Of a stretch of 64,000 nt of DNA, positions 11,926 to 22,573 are shown piece after piece. Position numbers and translations under genes: made by a program. Positions within the stretch are counted from its first letter, which is position 1, and the number at the start of each line of letters is the position of its first letter. This stretch comes from Casuarina equisetifolia (taxonomy: Eukaryota; Streptophyta; Magnoliopsida; Fagales; Casuarinaceae): assembly GCA_028551475.1 (NCBI GenBank), contig CM052358.1, positions 25,632,853-25,696,852 on the forward strand, written 5' to 3'. Under the pieces are notes generated by a model. It worked only from the letters and a program-made list of their open reading frames with translations. It was not told the origin of the DNA and searched no databases.

Positions 11926-12314
11926 CTAGCAATAATCATACACAAAGCAGTAGCATTTGCTTGACCAATATCCTAGACACTTTCCGCTCTATGCTTCCTC
12001 GTGTTCCCTACATCGCTTGTCGCAGCCCATCAATGATACGCATCTCTTATGCCATGTTTTGCTTAGAATGCGGACAATGCATTCCCTCGTGTTAACTGTC
12101 TCAAAAACATGTAAAGAAATTAAAAATAGAATGCACATCGAGATTCAACCTGCTTGACTTGAAAGGGTCGACTCTGTGAGTGGTTCATGTAAAATTAAAC
12201 TGCAAAAGATGACTATGTATAGAGCTACTAACCCATGTCGATATGCAGGATGAAGATGATGAACACGGCAAAGAAATAAGCCTTCAATGGAGATTTAGTC
12301 ATTCTTGTGCTCAT
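11926..12314 (-). pseudogene. Defensin-like gene, copy A, inactivated
   Basis: Two exons on the minus strand. Exon 1 (12314-12233) encodes a hydrophobic signal peptide beginning MSTRMTKSPLKAYFFAV. An intron (GT at 12232, AG at about 12096) is followed by exon 2 (12095-11926), the cysteine-rich domain. All eight cysteines are present, with the gamma-core GKCLGYWSSKC, but a TAG stop at 11989-11991 falls between the fourth and fifth cysteines. The sister gene at 32816-33202 reads Gln there. The TATA-like word upstream is also changed (CCATAAATA against CTATAAATA), and a LINE has inserted about 116 bp upstream of the ATG. A secreted antimicrobial-type peptide would be lost. Confidence 0.75.
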
Positions 12315-12416
12315 CCATGCGAAATTAGTAAGGTAAGTATGAGTATTTATGGCATTAATTGTTTTCCGTTTGCCAGCTCATACCAAAAGAAATTATAGGA
12401 ACGAAGCCATGGAAAG

Positions 12417-12430
12417 GGACCACTATGCAT
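12417..12430. repeat. Target-site duplication of the LINE, left copy
   Basis: ggaccactatgcat, identical to 12791-12804 on the other side of the insert. The length suits target-primed reverse transcription. Confidence 0.92.
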
Positions 12431-12790
12431 TTTTTTTTTTTGGTAGAAAGGTAAGTTGTATTAATACATATTAAAGTACAAAAGTACATGGGCATACCCC
12501 AGTATTACAAAAGTCACCATATCTATGAAAAGATGGAAGTTGGAAGCCTCCAAATCTCACCCAAAATAACATTGCATTGAGAAGATTTTATATTTCTAAA
12601 CAAAGAAGCTCTCCCTCGTACTATCTTCTTTATTTTCGCTAAGAGAATAGGGATATCCATTATTTTTCCCTGAAAACGTCGTCTATTTCGTTCAGGCCAT
12701 ATACAATAAATACAAGCTAAGAAAGATAACTTGAGAAGTTTGGCAGCTAAATCCCTTCCTTTTATTGCTTTGATCATCCATTGTAGTTCT
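12431..12790 (-). mobile_element. 5'-truncated LINE insertion
   Basis: A 360 bp insert starts with a poly-T run on the plus strand, which is the poly-A tail of a minus-strand element. Its minus strand encodes the very end of a plant L1 open reading frame (WMIKAIKGRDLAAKLLKL, then CIYCIWPERNRRRFQGK). It is flanked by a perfect 14 bp duplication, ggaccactatgcat, at 12417-12430 and 12791-12804. Copy B of the segmental duplication has the same site once and no insert (about 33306-33319), so the insertion is younger than the duplication. Confidence 0.92.
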
Positions 12791-12804
12791 GGACCACTAT
12801 GCAT
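12791..12804. repeat. Target-site duplication of the LINE, right copy
   Basis: ggaccactatgcat, identical to the left copy at 12417-12430. The 14 bp repeat fuses by chance to the LINE frame, giving an artificial Met start. Confidence 0.92.
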
Positions 12805-13360
12805 TTGAATTTAGTAAGAATTAACATTTATTCAACTTGCATGTCGGCCCAATATACTGTCATCGAGCAAAAAGTTCTTTTATTGTAGAAAGGGTAAAGA
12901 AAAATATTTTTTGGTCTTATGATGCTGCTAATTCATTGGAGAAGAGAAAAGGAAAATGAACTTCTTATAAAATTATAACGCCATCACCTTTCACCATGTT
13001 GTAGTAGTTTTCTCTTTTAAATAATTACTCTTAATATAAAAAATTTCAATTAATGTGACATTGATAAGTATTATCTCAACACCCCTTAACAAGATAATAT
13101 TGGTAAGGCTAGAAATCTTATTTTTATAACCAAATAGGCATTTATTTGCAACCATAAAGGACGATACACAAAATAATATAAACTCAAATGATCTCGAACA
13201 TGCAAAAAGAATTTATGAGTTATTTTGTTAAGTATTTTTTGGTTGATATTTATTCTCATTCATGAAACATTGACTAGTCGGAAAAATTTATAGAAATTCT
13301 ATGACAACGATGCTATTCTTATTTGTGAATTGGAAATGCATGAATATTGTGGAGGAGTTC

Positions 13361-16300
13361 CCTTTGTTTGTTGTAGACTGTCGTCTACAGAAAGTGCTGA
13401 CAGAGCCCACAAACGTGGAAACTGCCCTTTACTCATCTTGTTCTTTGCAACTTTGAGCGAAACGAAAAAGATTGAGGTTATCATGAAACTGAAAAGATTA
13501 AAAAATTAAAAAATTTGACAGGACATACAATGTATGGAGTGTAACTCATATATTATGGAATATCATACGAATTTTTTCTTTAATAACTATGATTGTAGCG
13601 CAACGAAGTTACAAAAGTGATTATACAGACAATAACGGACAAATAAATTCAATTATACAAAAATTTTACATCAAGCTTTGTCTAATAGTTTACTTGCATA
13701 TTTTGTAAGATTTACTGAGAAGTTTGATTGTGGTTTTGCAGGTCATATCTGTGAAGTTCTAATCATACTAACTACAAAAGCTTACTAGCTGATTATAGAG
13801 AGATATAACTAAGCTCAATCATTCATGCCGCTACGTCAACGTAGTCTACTCAAGAAATATGCACATAACTTATTCTTGCTACGAGTAACCTCGAAATTTC
13901 CTTATCACCTTTTCACAAAAATTGATTATTTTCAAATATCTTCTGGAACGGCACGAGCATCTTTCCAAATTCATGCCGAATGCGTAGGGTTCCGCCTTTG
14001 ACATGGTGGGAACATCTTCTTGAGTCTTCACCCACATTACTAACAAAATTTCTCCCACAAAGTAATATTCATGGGGTCTATCTAATGAAAGCTGCGAGTG
14101 AACCTAGCACATGGAATTGATATAAAGAGAACCTGCCTTTAGTGCAAAGAGACTCAAACTAATGGGAAAGACAAACCTTCGCAGTGCAAGCAAACCCACT
14201 AATCTTTTCTTTTGACACCATTACGGGGAACCACAGCGTGCATACAAGCAATATGAACAGAATTTAGTTTTACTGGAAGCAACCTTGAAGTTTGCCCAGT
14301 CGATTACTGTGAAAGGTTTGGAGTGGGGATTTCCAAATCAGACAGTCTTTTGTCCTCGTAATCCAGCAAAAACATTTTCTTTTCTTTTATATGTTCTTTT
14401 TGAGTACGAGTTTTACTGCGATATTTGATTTAGGATTCATTGACCAGTAACAAATTTTCAATAAATTTAATGTCATTGGATAATGACAAAATATGATTAT
14501 ATTTTAATTATTTCTGAGTAATTTTCTCTATTTTACTAAAATATTACATTCCACTTTTAATTGTAAACTCAATAACAAACTTCCATAATTTTTGGTTATT
14601 TCACCTTTAGTCCTTGAATGGAACATCATTTTAATTAATGCCATTTGAAAACTATCTAAATTTGAAATTTTTTGATTTGTACAGGTTGAAAATAAAAGTC
14701 TTATATGAGAAAGAAACTACCTTTAGTTAATGTTTAAACATAACAACTATCTCCCTTATAAATTATCTTTTAAATTAGACTTTGAGTTTATTAATATAAT
14801 ATAAGATTTTAGGTTGATCCTCTTTAACTTTTATTCAATTTTAAGTCCATTATATATGTTTGATGTACATGAAGTGTTATTTCATCATTAACATTAAATT
14901 CAAATATATTCAAAATTTAAGGAGTGTTGAAGCCAAATATTTATACAATAAGGAAATAATTATTGGCTAATATTTAAATATATTAAATATTCTTTTAATT
15001 TATGATCTAACTTTTAAGTTTGATTTTGAATTTATTAATAGTATATTCAGAAGCAAGATGCTCATACACTACTTCTATGTATGACACTAGCAAATAATAT
15101 GGAAGGAGTGAGGTCCTGGGAATTATCAATTAGGAATTGGCTAGTAATTCGATTATGCCAATAGGTTAGTTTTGTAAAGGTCATAATTAATAACATTTCT
15201 TAGCATTAAATTATTAAGAAAATTTTTGGAGTGGGTAGAGATTTATTGGAAATAAAGTATACCTATTGATATATTGATTTATTAACTTGACACCTGGTAG
15301 TTCAATCCAATGATAAAGAAGAGTTACAGATTACAAAATTTTCATTAAATGATTTTTTTTTTTTGGCGGAAAAGTCGAATTGGCCCCATGAGACCGAGAC
15401 AAAAACAGCCGCAAATGCCAGCATGCCAGGACCTGCGCCTGGGCATAGAAATCAGTCTTTGAAATCCATCTGTCTTCGAAGATGTGCAGGCAAGGAGAAA
15501 AGACTACGCCCGTGAGGTAGGAGAGGGAGACTGTTGACAAATTTCCTTTCGTTCTAGGGCTACAAACTGACTTCCCTTAAGGTAGATTCTTTCTTGGCTA
15601 TATAAACCTTATTTTGAACTATTTGTATGTACAAAATAATGAGAATGCTGCTGCTATTGTTTTCAATGGATTATTGTTATTTTGTTATCTTTCTGGGTTA
15701 AACAGTGTTTTTTTTTTTCCATTTATTTATCAGGGGAAGCGGGGTGCTGAACTTGGAACCAAAAGGTACCAAGCCACATTTAGCTTACCATGCCTTTGGC
15801 TTACCAATTGATTATTGAAGAAAACTAGGCGCTAGTTTGTCACATACATTTTCCGGCGACGAAAAGACTGCATTTCTAATTGCAACTTCGACCTAGCTTT
15901 TCAGAAGTCGTGATGGGGGGATATCCTTCAGATTAAAAAACCGTTATGATGTTGCTAAAAAATGAGTTAGCCTTTTAGGGTAACAGGGATATCATTCAAA
16001 TCTCCTGCCTACCAGTTTTCATTCCGATAGCCTTGTTGCTCTCACGATGTGTTACAAAGGCATCAAATAACCATGGTTGGAAGGGGGTTTTCTTTTCTCG
16101 AGGACCCTCGCCTCACGTTACCTACACAATTTCCGGTGGGGAACCTGAGAGGTTCTACTTTCCACAAAGCAATATTCGCTGAACCTGATAAGAGTAGCCT
16201 GCGAATCTGTCCCTTTCACCGTACAAAGATGTCATATCACAGAGAAGTGACATAAAGAGAGCTTGCTTTCGGTGCAAAACTTCAAATTTACTCATCAATT

Positions 16301-18600
16301 CTATTTAAAGGTTGTAGCCAGACAAATTTCAAATTAGACTGTCCTCCAGGGTCAGAGGTGAGGGGAAATTTCCTGTGCCACTTCTTTGCGTCTTGTAAAT
16401 ATTTCCCTTGGCTTTTCTAGAGAACCGGAAATTCCCTTCCCCGTCACGGGAGTTGGAAGCTTGGGAAGTTTCCTCGTGTTGACGACTTTCCATCTCTTGA
16501 TACTAAATCAAGCTGGGGAGTCTCGGAGTTCTCGAATCAGTGTTGGATTGCACAATGGTTTGACAAATTCAGGGATAATTACATAATATGATTATTAATT
16601 CCAATAATTGGAGTAGATTTCTCTATTTTATTAAAATATTTTATTTCCATTTTTAGTGACAAACTCAGTAGCAAATGTCCATGTTTGTTTATGGAACTTA
16701 TGGTATTGTCGTCGCAAAGAGTTTAAAGAGTCTGAACCATTATTTTATGATCATTTTAATTAATACCATTTGAAAACTATCTAAATAAAAAATTATTGGT
16801 GGTCTATGTGTTGAGAAGAAAAATACACGAATATTTACATATGCAAATGACACTAGTAATATAGTGCGGATGGATTGAGGTGCTTTAAATTACCAATTAG
16901 GAATTGTTTAGTAATTCAAATAAGTTAATCTGTTAGGATTGGGAGGGTCGTAATTAGTAACATTCAAATAACCCTAAACATTTTTAAGTAAATGGGGATT
17001 TTACAAAATAAAATATGTTCAATAATAATTTGATTCATTAACTGGACATTTGGTGATTTAACTTAATGAAAAAAAAATTATAGATATTTCTAATCTTATC
17101 AAGCTTTGTAACACTGCTTGTTTGCATTTTTCACAAGCATTATTGATAGATTTGATTATAGATTTGCATAGCATATTTGAGTAGTAGGCCTCAAAATTGA
17201 TTGCTAGCATTCACGAGCTAATTAGGGACGGTTTAAAATGGGCACCTGTAGCAATCTGCAATTCTCTTCAAACACATCAATATGAACACAACTTATTTAA
17301 TTGCAAGCAACACTAAAATTTCTTGATTACACTTTCACAAAGTTGGTCATTTTAAAAGATCTTTTGGATAGGCATAGAACATCCTTCAAAATTTATGCCC
17401 AAAATTGAGTTCTTCCACTTCTTTTTCTTCTTCCCTCTGCCTTTTATGTTTCTTCATTTTTTTCAATCATTCTCTAGTCTACAAAATGCACTATTGTAGA
17501 GTGGCTCACCAAACTTGATTGAGAATCCAAATTTAAGCAAAGACCCAAACTTTGATAGATTACAAGTCTTTCAATTGTTTAAGTATGTATAAAGTCTATT
17601 TTTTTTTTATCAAATTTCTCAAATGGTTAAAAATTTGTTGCAAAATTCTTAAGAGACTTCCCAACAATGTAAGTTTAAAATCACTCAAAGATTTTAATAT
17701 CATGATTGCAAGGTTTAACAAGTTCTCAAAAATTGTAAATTAACAACTTCCTTGTAATGCATAATTTTGGATATAATTACCATAAAAAACTTATCATTAT
17801 CTTAAACAAATGAGTTATAAACATACCTTCATAACAAAATATTATATTATTTAAAATTATTCATTCAGTTTAGTTTTTCTCCTCGCTATTGAAATATTGA
17901 AATATTCTTTTATTACTCTTTGTAAAAGTCTGATTACAATTAACATTTTGAATACCTTCAGTAGGACATTATTTCTTTTGAAAATTTTTTTTCTCTAAAA
18001 TTATTTCATTGGTATGCTCGAAAGAAATGCTATAGGAATATAATTATGCTCATGCAAGAAACCTACTAATCTCTTGCTTTCGTGCCTCTACGTCAACTTA
18101 GTCCACACAAGGAATATGAACACGTCTCAGTCTTACTACGAGTAAGCTTGAAATTTCCTAATCATTTTTTCACAAAAATGATGGCTTTCAAACGTCTGCT
18201 AAGCGTTCCTCCGACTCACGCACTTTCAAAAGGCACAGATCCTCCGAAAATCATGCCTTGAGCCGTTTTGTCTATTTCACTAAAATGTTCCATTCCACCT
18301 TTAATGACAAACATCCATGATTTATTATGAGACTTATGCCATAGACACTATAAACAATTTAAACAATTATGTTATTGCGGCTAAATATATGGATAAGTGG
18401 AGCGTCGGTCACAACCAAAGTAACGGACAAATGCCGCTTGACTCTTCTTTTCACGCTAGCCGAGACGCAAAAATTTTCAATGCCCCTCAAGTCTACTTTT
18501 CTCGCGGGACGGACAGAAATTTCCTTCCTCTCACTTTCGGCGCGTCTTGGAAGTTTGGAAGATAGTCTCCATTTCTCCCAACGAGCTTCGGATTAGACGC
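13361..18600. repeat. Decayed tandem duplicates of the TNL 5' flank
   Basis: No coding gene is recognised. Three related blocks are seen. Block 1 is about 13640-15310, block 2 about 16030-17480, and block 3 is the flank of the TNL gene (about 18060-18600). Shared landmarks are 'catcaagctttgt' (13675, 17098), 'ctctattt(ta/ca)ctaaaat' (14529, 16621, 18277), 'ccatttgaaaactatctaaat' (14641, 16768), 'aattaggaattg' (15128, 16899) and a 'cttttggacaagca/tctggaacggcac' motif with 'aaattcatgcc' (13950, 17360, 18210). Block 2 includes a counterpart of the TNL leader (about 16400-16500) without a TIR exon after it. Confidence 0.65.
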
Positions 18601-18639
18601 GCTTGTGAGCCTCCAATGGCTTCTACGAGCACTAAGCCA

Positions 18640-19186
18640 CCAGTTCAGTTGCTTTCTCTTCTTCTTCTTCCTCTTCTTCCTCCACTCCGTCACCAAAGCA
18701 AGTTTTTCTCAGTTTCCGCGGTGATACCCGGTTTGGTTTTACAGATGCTCTTTATAATGCCTTGGTAGATCGAGGGCTTATGGTCTTCAGAGACAAAGAG
18801 GACCTACCGTTTGGACAAAAAATTAATCCAGCTCTCGTGGAGGCAATAAAAATTTCTGAATGCGCAGTAATTGTTATTTCACCGGAGTTTGCTACGTCCA
18901 AAGCGTGCTTGTTTGAGCTAACCGTGATCATGAAATATAGGCGAATCGGACACTTCACTGTTTTTCCCGTTTTCTACCATGTGGATCCCGGCAAACTGGA
19001 AAGGCTGTTGAAGGATGTCGGAAATATTTTCACAAAAGCACGAGACGATCCCGTGGCCGCCGCAGCTGCCGCGGAAAAGTTGGCGTACTGGAAATCTGTC
19101 TTGGAAGAGAATGACCTGCCGGCATCATGTAAACGCGCTCTCGAGGAAGTGAGCACTCTTTGCGCACTGGTGGTAAAAGAAGACAG
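18640..19186 (+). pseudogene. TNL exon 1: TIR domain
   Basis: The frame runs from a serine-rich leader (about 18650-18680) into VFLSFRGDTRFGF, then ALVDRGLMVFRDKEDLPFGQ, IVISPEFATSKACLFELTVI and FPVFYHVDP, a full TIR domain with NADase/self-association fold. The conserved FRG(E/D)DTR has lost one acidic residue. In this frame a TAA occurs at 18633 and no ATG lies between it and the domain; the natural ATG at 18616 is one frame off, consistent with a single-base loss. The exon ends at an AG|GT donor (19186/19187). Confidence 0.85.
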
Positions 19187-19321
19187 GTATCATCATTTCC
19201 ACTTAACTGATACGTTATTTTAACGATTTTTATTTATTTTCTGAATCAGATTGAATTAGACCATCTCTTAGTCTCTGTTCACTTCAGTTTTAAATGGAGG
19301 AATTTCCTTCTTTTTTTTCAG

Positions 19322-20421
19322 CTACGAGACGGAAGAAGCTAAAGAATTCAGTTTGACAATATTTAGGGAATTGACAAAAAACTTTAAAATCATTCATAAG
19401 CCTCTTGTTGGAATAGATTCTCCAGTGGCTGCAATCATGAAGTTAATTAATATAGAAGAAAAGAATATTTCTCGTGTTATAGGCATTTGCGGGATAAGTG
19501 GAATTGGAAAATCAAATTTGGCAGAGGTGATTTACAATAAAATTTCTCATGAATTTACACATTGTTGCTTTATTGAAAAAATTGGGAATAATATCGAAGA
19601 CAATTACCTCCTTGGGTTACAGAAGCAACTCATTTGCTGTTTTCTTGGTGTTGATGCGACAAAACATTTGATTACTGCTGATCAGGTAAGACGAGTGTTA
19701 CAAAATAATCTACGGAAGAATCAAAGCTTTCATTGTTCTCGATGACGTCTGGCATCGGAACCAAATAGATGCATTAGCACAGAGTCTTGAGTGGCTTGGG
19801 CTCGGAAGTCGAATAATTATAACAAGCCGAAAAAGAGATTTGCCACATCTAGGTGAGAACAACGTTTATGAGGTTAAGAAGCTTAACAAGAATGGTGCTT
19901 TAGAGCTTCTTTGTCAGATAGCCTTCAACCAACCTCAACCCAAGGAAGGCTTTGAGAAGGTAGCTCATGAAATTGTAGAATGCACGGGAGGCCTTCCGTT
20001 TGCTCTTGTTGCTTTTGGTACCGACTTATCTAGTCATCAGGAGGATCTGTATTATTGGGAATCTTACCAAAAGCTCATCAGTGAGGATCGTGAAAACATT
20101 CTTTTCATTACGCTTTCAAGAGTTTTGGATGATCTCACTCATAAAAGCTCTCGTTTAAAAGAATTATTTTTAGATATAGCATGTTATTTTAATAAATGTT
20201 TAAAAAATGAAATTAGCCATATATTAGAAGCTCTTGGTTACAATCTAAGGGTCGATCTTGAAGTTTTGGAACACTACTTCCTCTTAAAGGTCTCAAAAGA
20301 TGGAAGATTCTTGATGCATGACTTATATGTAGACCTGGGCAGACAAATTGCCGAGAGTAGTAGACTATTGTGGAAAGAAGATGTCATAAAGGTGCTGAAT
20401 GCCACTATTATAGGACCCAAT
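19322..20421 (+). pseudogene. TNL exon 2: NB-ARC nucleotide-binding switch
   Basis: This exon encodes the ATP/ADP switch module. In order: linker, LVGIDSPVAAIMKLI, P-loop GISGIGKSNLAEVIY, then after a frameshift kinase-2 (IVLDDVW), RNBS-B (LGLGSRIIITSRKR), RNBS-C (YEVKKLNKNGALELL), GLPF, RNBS-D (ELFLDIACYF) and MHD. The P-loop has Ser-Asn where TNLs usually have Thr-Thr. Frame 0 is open up to a stop at 19743; frame +1 takes over at about 19717 (RIKAFIVLDD), so one extra base in 'cggaaga' is the simplest cause. No GT-AG pair could splice it out. Confidence 0.85.
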
Positions 20422-20500
20422 GTAAGTAATTTTTATTTGAATTCCTCAATATACTTGTGAAATAGTTTTACTCACTAATTTCATTTTTGTTGTTTTTTAG

Positions 20501-22311
20501 GAATATTGTGAAATTAAAGACATTGTACTTAAACTCTCTTTTCAAGAAAAGGAACAATTTAATTTGGAGACCTTGTCAGCAATGACAAACTTGAGAATGC
20601 TTTGGATTAGCTCCCGTGATATTTATTCAATGTGGTATGATTATCATTACCTTAAACAATATTATTTGTATTTGAAAAAATTTCCTTTGAATTGTGATTA
20701 TGAAACGGTAAAATGGGATGGACTACCTTCACAACTAGGGAGTGAATTACGTATCATAGGTTGGTGGGGTTGTCCTTTGAAAATCTTACCACTTGATGAT
20801 TGGAAGTTTACCAAGCTTGTTGTGCTAAAATTGTGGGGTAGCCGTATTGAGCGACTAAGTGTCAAAGAGAAGGTAACATTGTGTCTTAGGCAAGTATTTT
20901 TTTCTTCTTTATTTTTCTTTCTTCATTTTCACTTGATTTAACAATTTGTTCCTTTGTAACAGAGTTTTCCAGTATTAAAGGTCATAGACATGGGATACTC
21001 AAAAAGGTTGATCACAACACCTAACTTGAGCCAAGTCCCAAATCTTGAGATACTGAATCTTTCAGGATGTGAAAAATTGCAAACCGTTCACGGAAGCCTT
21101 AAACAAATCAAGAAATTGTGGCTATGTGGTTGTCATGGACTGACGGAATTTCTAGTTGAGATTAGTTCGGAATTTCTTGAAGTTCTTAATCTTTCTGGGT
21201 GTTCAAAGCTCACAAGGATTCCAAATGTTCAGGGTGAGTTGCCATTTTTTCACTGTCTATGTATTAGTGAGACTCGTATAAGAGAGTTACCTTTCAACTC
21301 CACGAGTTTTCCATCTTTAGAGGAATTTTACGCAGATGACTCTGATTTACAAGAATTACCATACGGCGTTGCTTTTGCGGGGAAACTCAGAAGATTATGC
21401 TTTTCGTGTAATTCAAATACATTCAAATTCCCTCCTTCATTCTCAGCTTTAAGTTCTTTAGATTCGTTAACTTTGACCAATTGCATTCAGTCGAATGAAG
21501 AAGTACCTATGGGTTTTGGAGACTTATCTTCACTCCGTTATTTGAAGTTATCTTACAATAAAATTACAAAAATACCAGATGGTGTCTGCAGATTCCCCAA
21601 GCTTGAATTGTCAGAGTTTAGATTTGAGAATTTAACATCTTTGGAGAGACTAGATTTGTCTTGCTGTAATCTAAGTACATTTCCTAAGTCCATTGGCTCC
21701 CGTTCCTCCTCGATTTCGTCTTTAAAGCTTGCTAATAACAGCTTTACTGAGTTACCGGACAGTATTTGTGAGCTTCCCCGACTTAAATTTCTTGATTTGA
21801 GTGACTGTACCTCTCTTCGGCTACTGCCAAAACTGTCATTGAGTTTAGAACGCTTGCGGATAAGTAACTGTCCTTTGTCAGCGGCATTTGATAGCCAGAG
21901 GATTAAGCAGATTTCGCCAGAGTTGTTACAGACCAAATTTTGTTCTTCGCTTGTTGCCTATGTTGGTTTTGATTGCATAGCTCATAAGATCCTGTATACT
22001 GAAAAGGAGTCTTTTTATGTGAATTTCTCCTGCATTAGACCTATGAGGGTAGGATGTGTCCCTGTGGAAGAACCAAGAACCTTACCTGGGTTCGTTTGCG
22101 GTAACATTATCTCCAATAAAAAAATTGAAGTGCATATGGATTGCAACTGGGTGAAGAGATTTAATGAAAACGAAGCAGAGATATGTTTTCTATCAATTGC
22201 TTACGAAGTCACAGGAGAAAGCTCAGACACAGGAGCATGTGAGGGCGGTAATCCAGAGATTCTTCTTGCGTTTGTTTGTCAATTACAACTCAAGGAAAGA
22301 ATTGCAGAACA
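20501..22311 (+). pseudogene. TNL exons 3 and 4: leucine-rich repeats and start of C-JID
   Basis: Exon 3 (20501-20872) holds the first LRRs (LSAMTNLRMLWI, WWGCPLKILPLDDW, KLVVLKLWGSRIERL). A 90 bp intron follows, then exon 4 with the long LRR array (VPNLEILNLSGCEKLQTV, FLEVLNLSGCSKLTRIP, LTSLERLDLSCCNLSTFP, LPRLKFLDLSDCTSLRLLP) that ends in SLERLRISNCPL. The C-JID begins near TLPGFVCGNIISNKKIEVHM. This module usually recognises the effector. The reading frame is open through to the transposon insertion at 22311, with no nonsense change seen here. Confidence 0.9.
22307..22311. repeat. Target-site duplication, left (GAACA)
   Basis: GAACA before the left LTR equals GAACA at 27907-27911 after the right LTR. 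It falls inside a Glu-Gln codon pair of the TNL exon. Confidence 0.95.
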
Positions 22312-22563
22312 TGTCACAAGAGAGAAAAAAGGCATAGATTTGTGGGAAAAGCTTGTATTGCTTTCACTTGTGTAAAAAATTGTACATATGAAGGTCCTTA
22401 TATAATGTAAGGAGCAAACTAAAAAGGAAACAATATACAAATACAAGGAAGAAAATAATCTCCTATATACAATAATAGTTTCCTAAAGAAATAAAATTAT
22501 AAGGAAAGAATAACGTAGCAATTCTAGGAAATAATTCCCAAATATGCTAACGTATCTCCAACA
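22312..22563 (-). repeat. 3' LTR of copia element 1
   Basis: 252 bp, TG...CA ends in both senses (TGTCACAAG on plus, ending CTCCAACA). It lies next to the purine-rich tract at 22564-22573. It matches 27654-27906 except for about seven substitutions and one A indel. Confidence 0.95.
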
Positions 22564-22573
22564 CTCCCCCTCA
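22564..22573 (-). other. Polypurine tract of copia element 1
   Basis: Minus strand reads tgagggggag directly against the LTR start (TGTTGGAG). It overlaps the last codons of the RNase H frame. This is the plus-strand DNA primer site. Confidence 0.85.

Larger units (their letters stand above)
11001..13360. repeat. Segmental duplication, copy A
   Basis: From 'tttctaatgtaagagacaat' onward this block matches 32064 to about 33840 (copy B) nearly base for base, apart from a LINE insertion here (12431-12790), a second insertion-like stretch at about 11160-11330 (poly-T start, related to an 'acaaattgttcaggtacaac' sequence) and small indels. Each copy carries one minus-strand defensin-like gene. The last 200 bp also match copy C (29160-29380). 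Confidence 0.85.
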
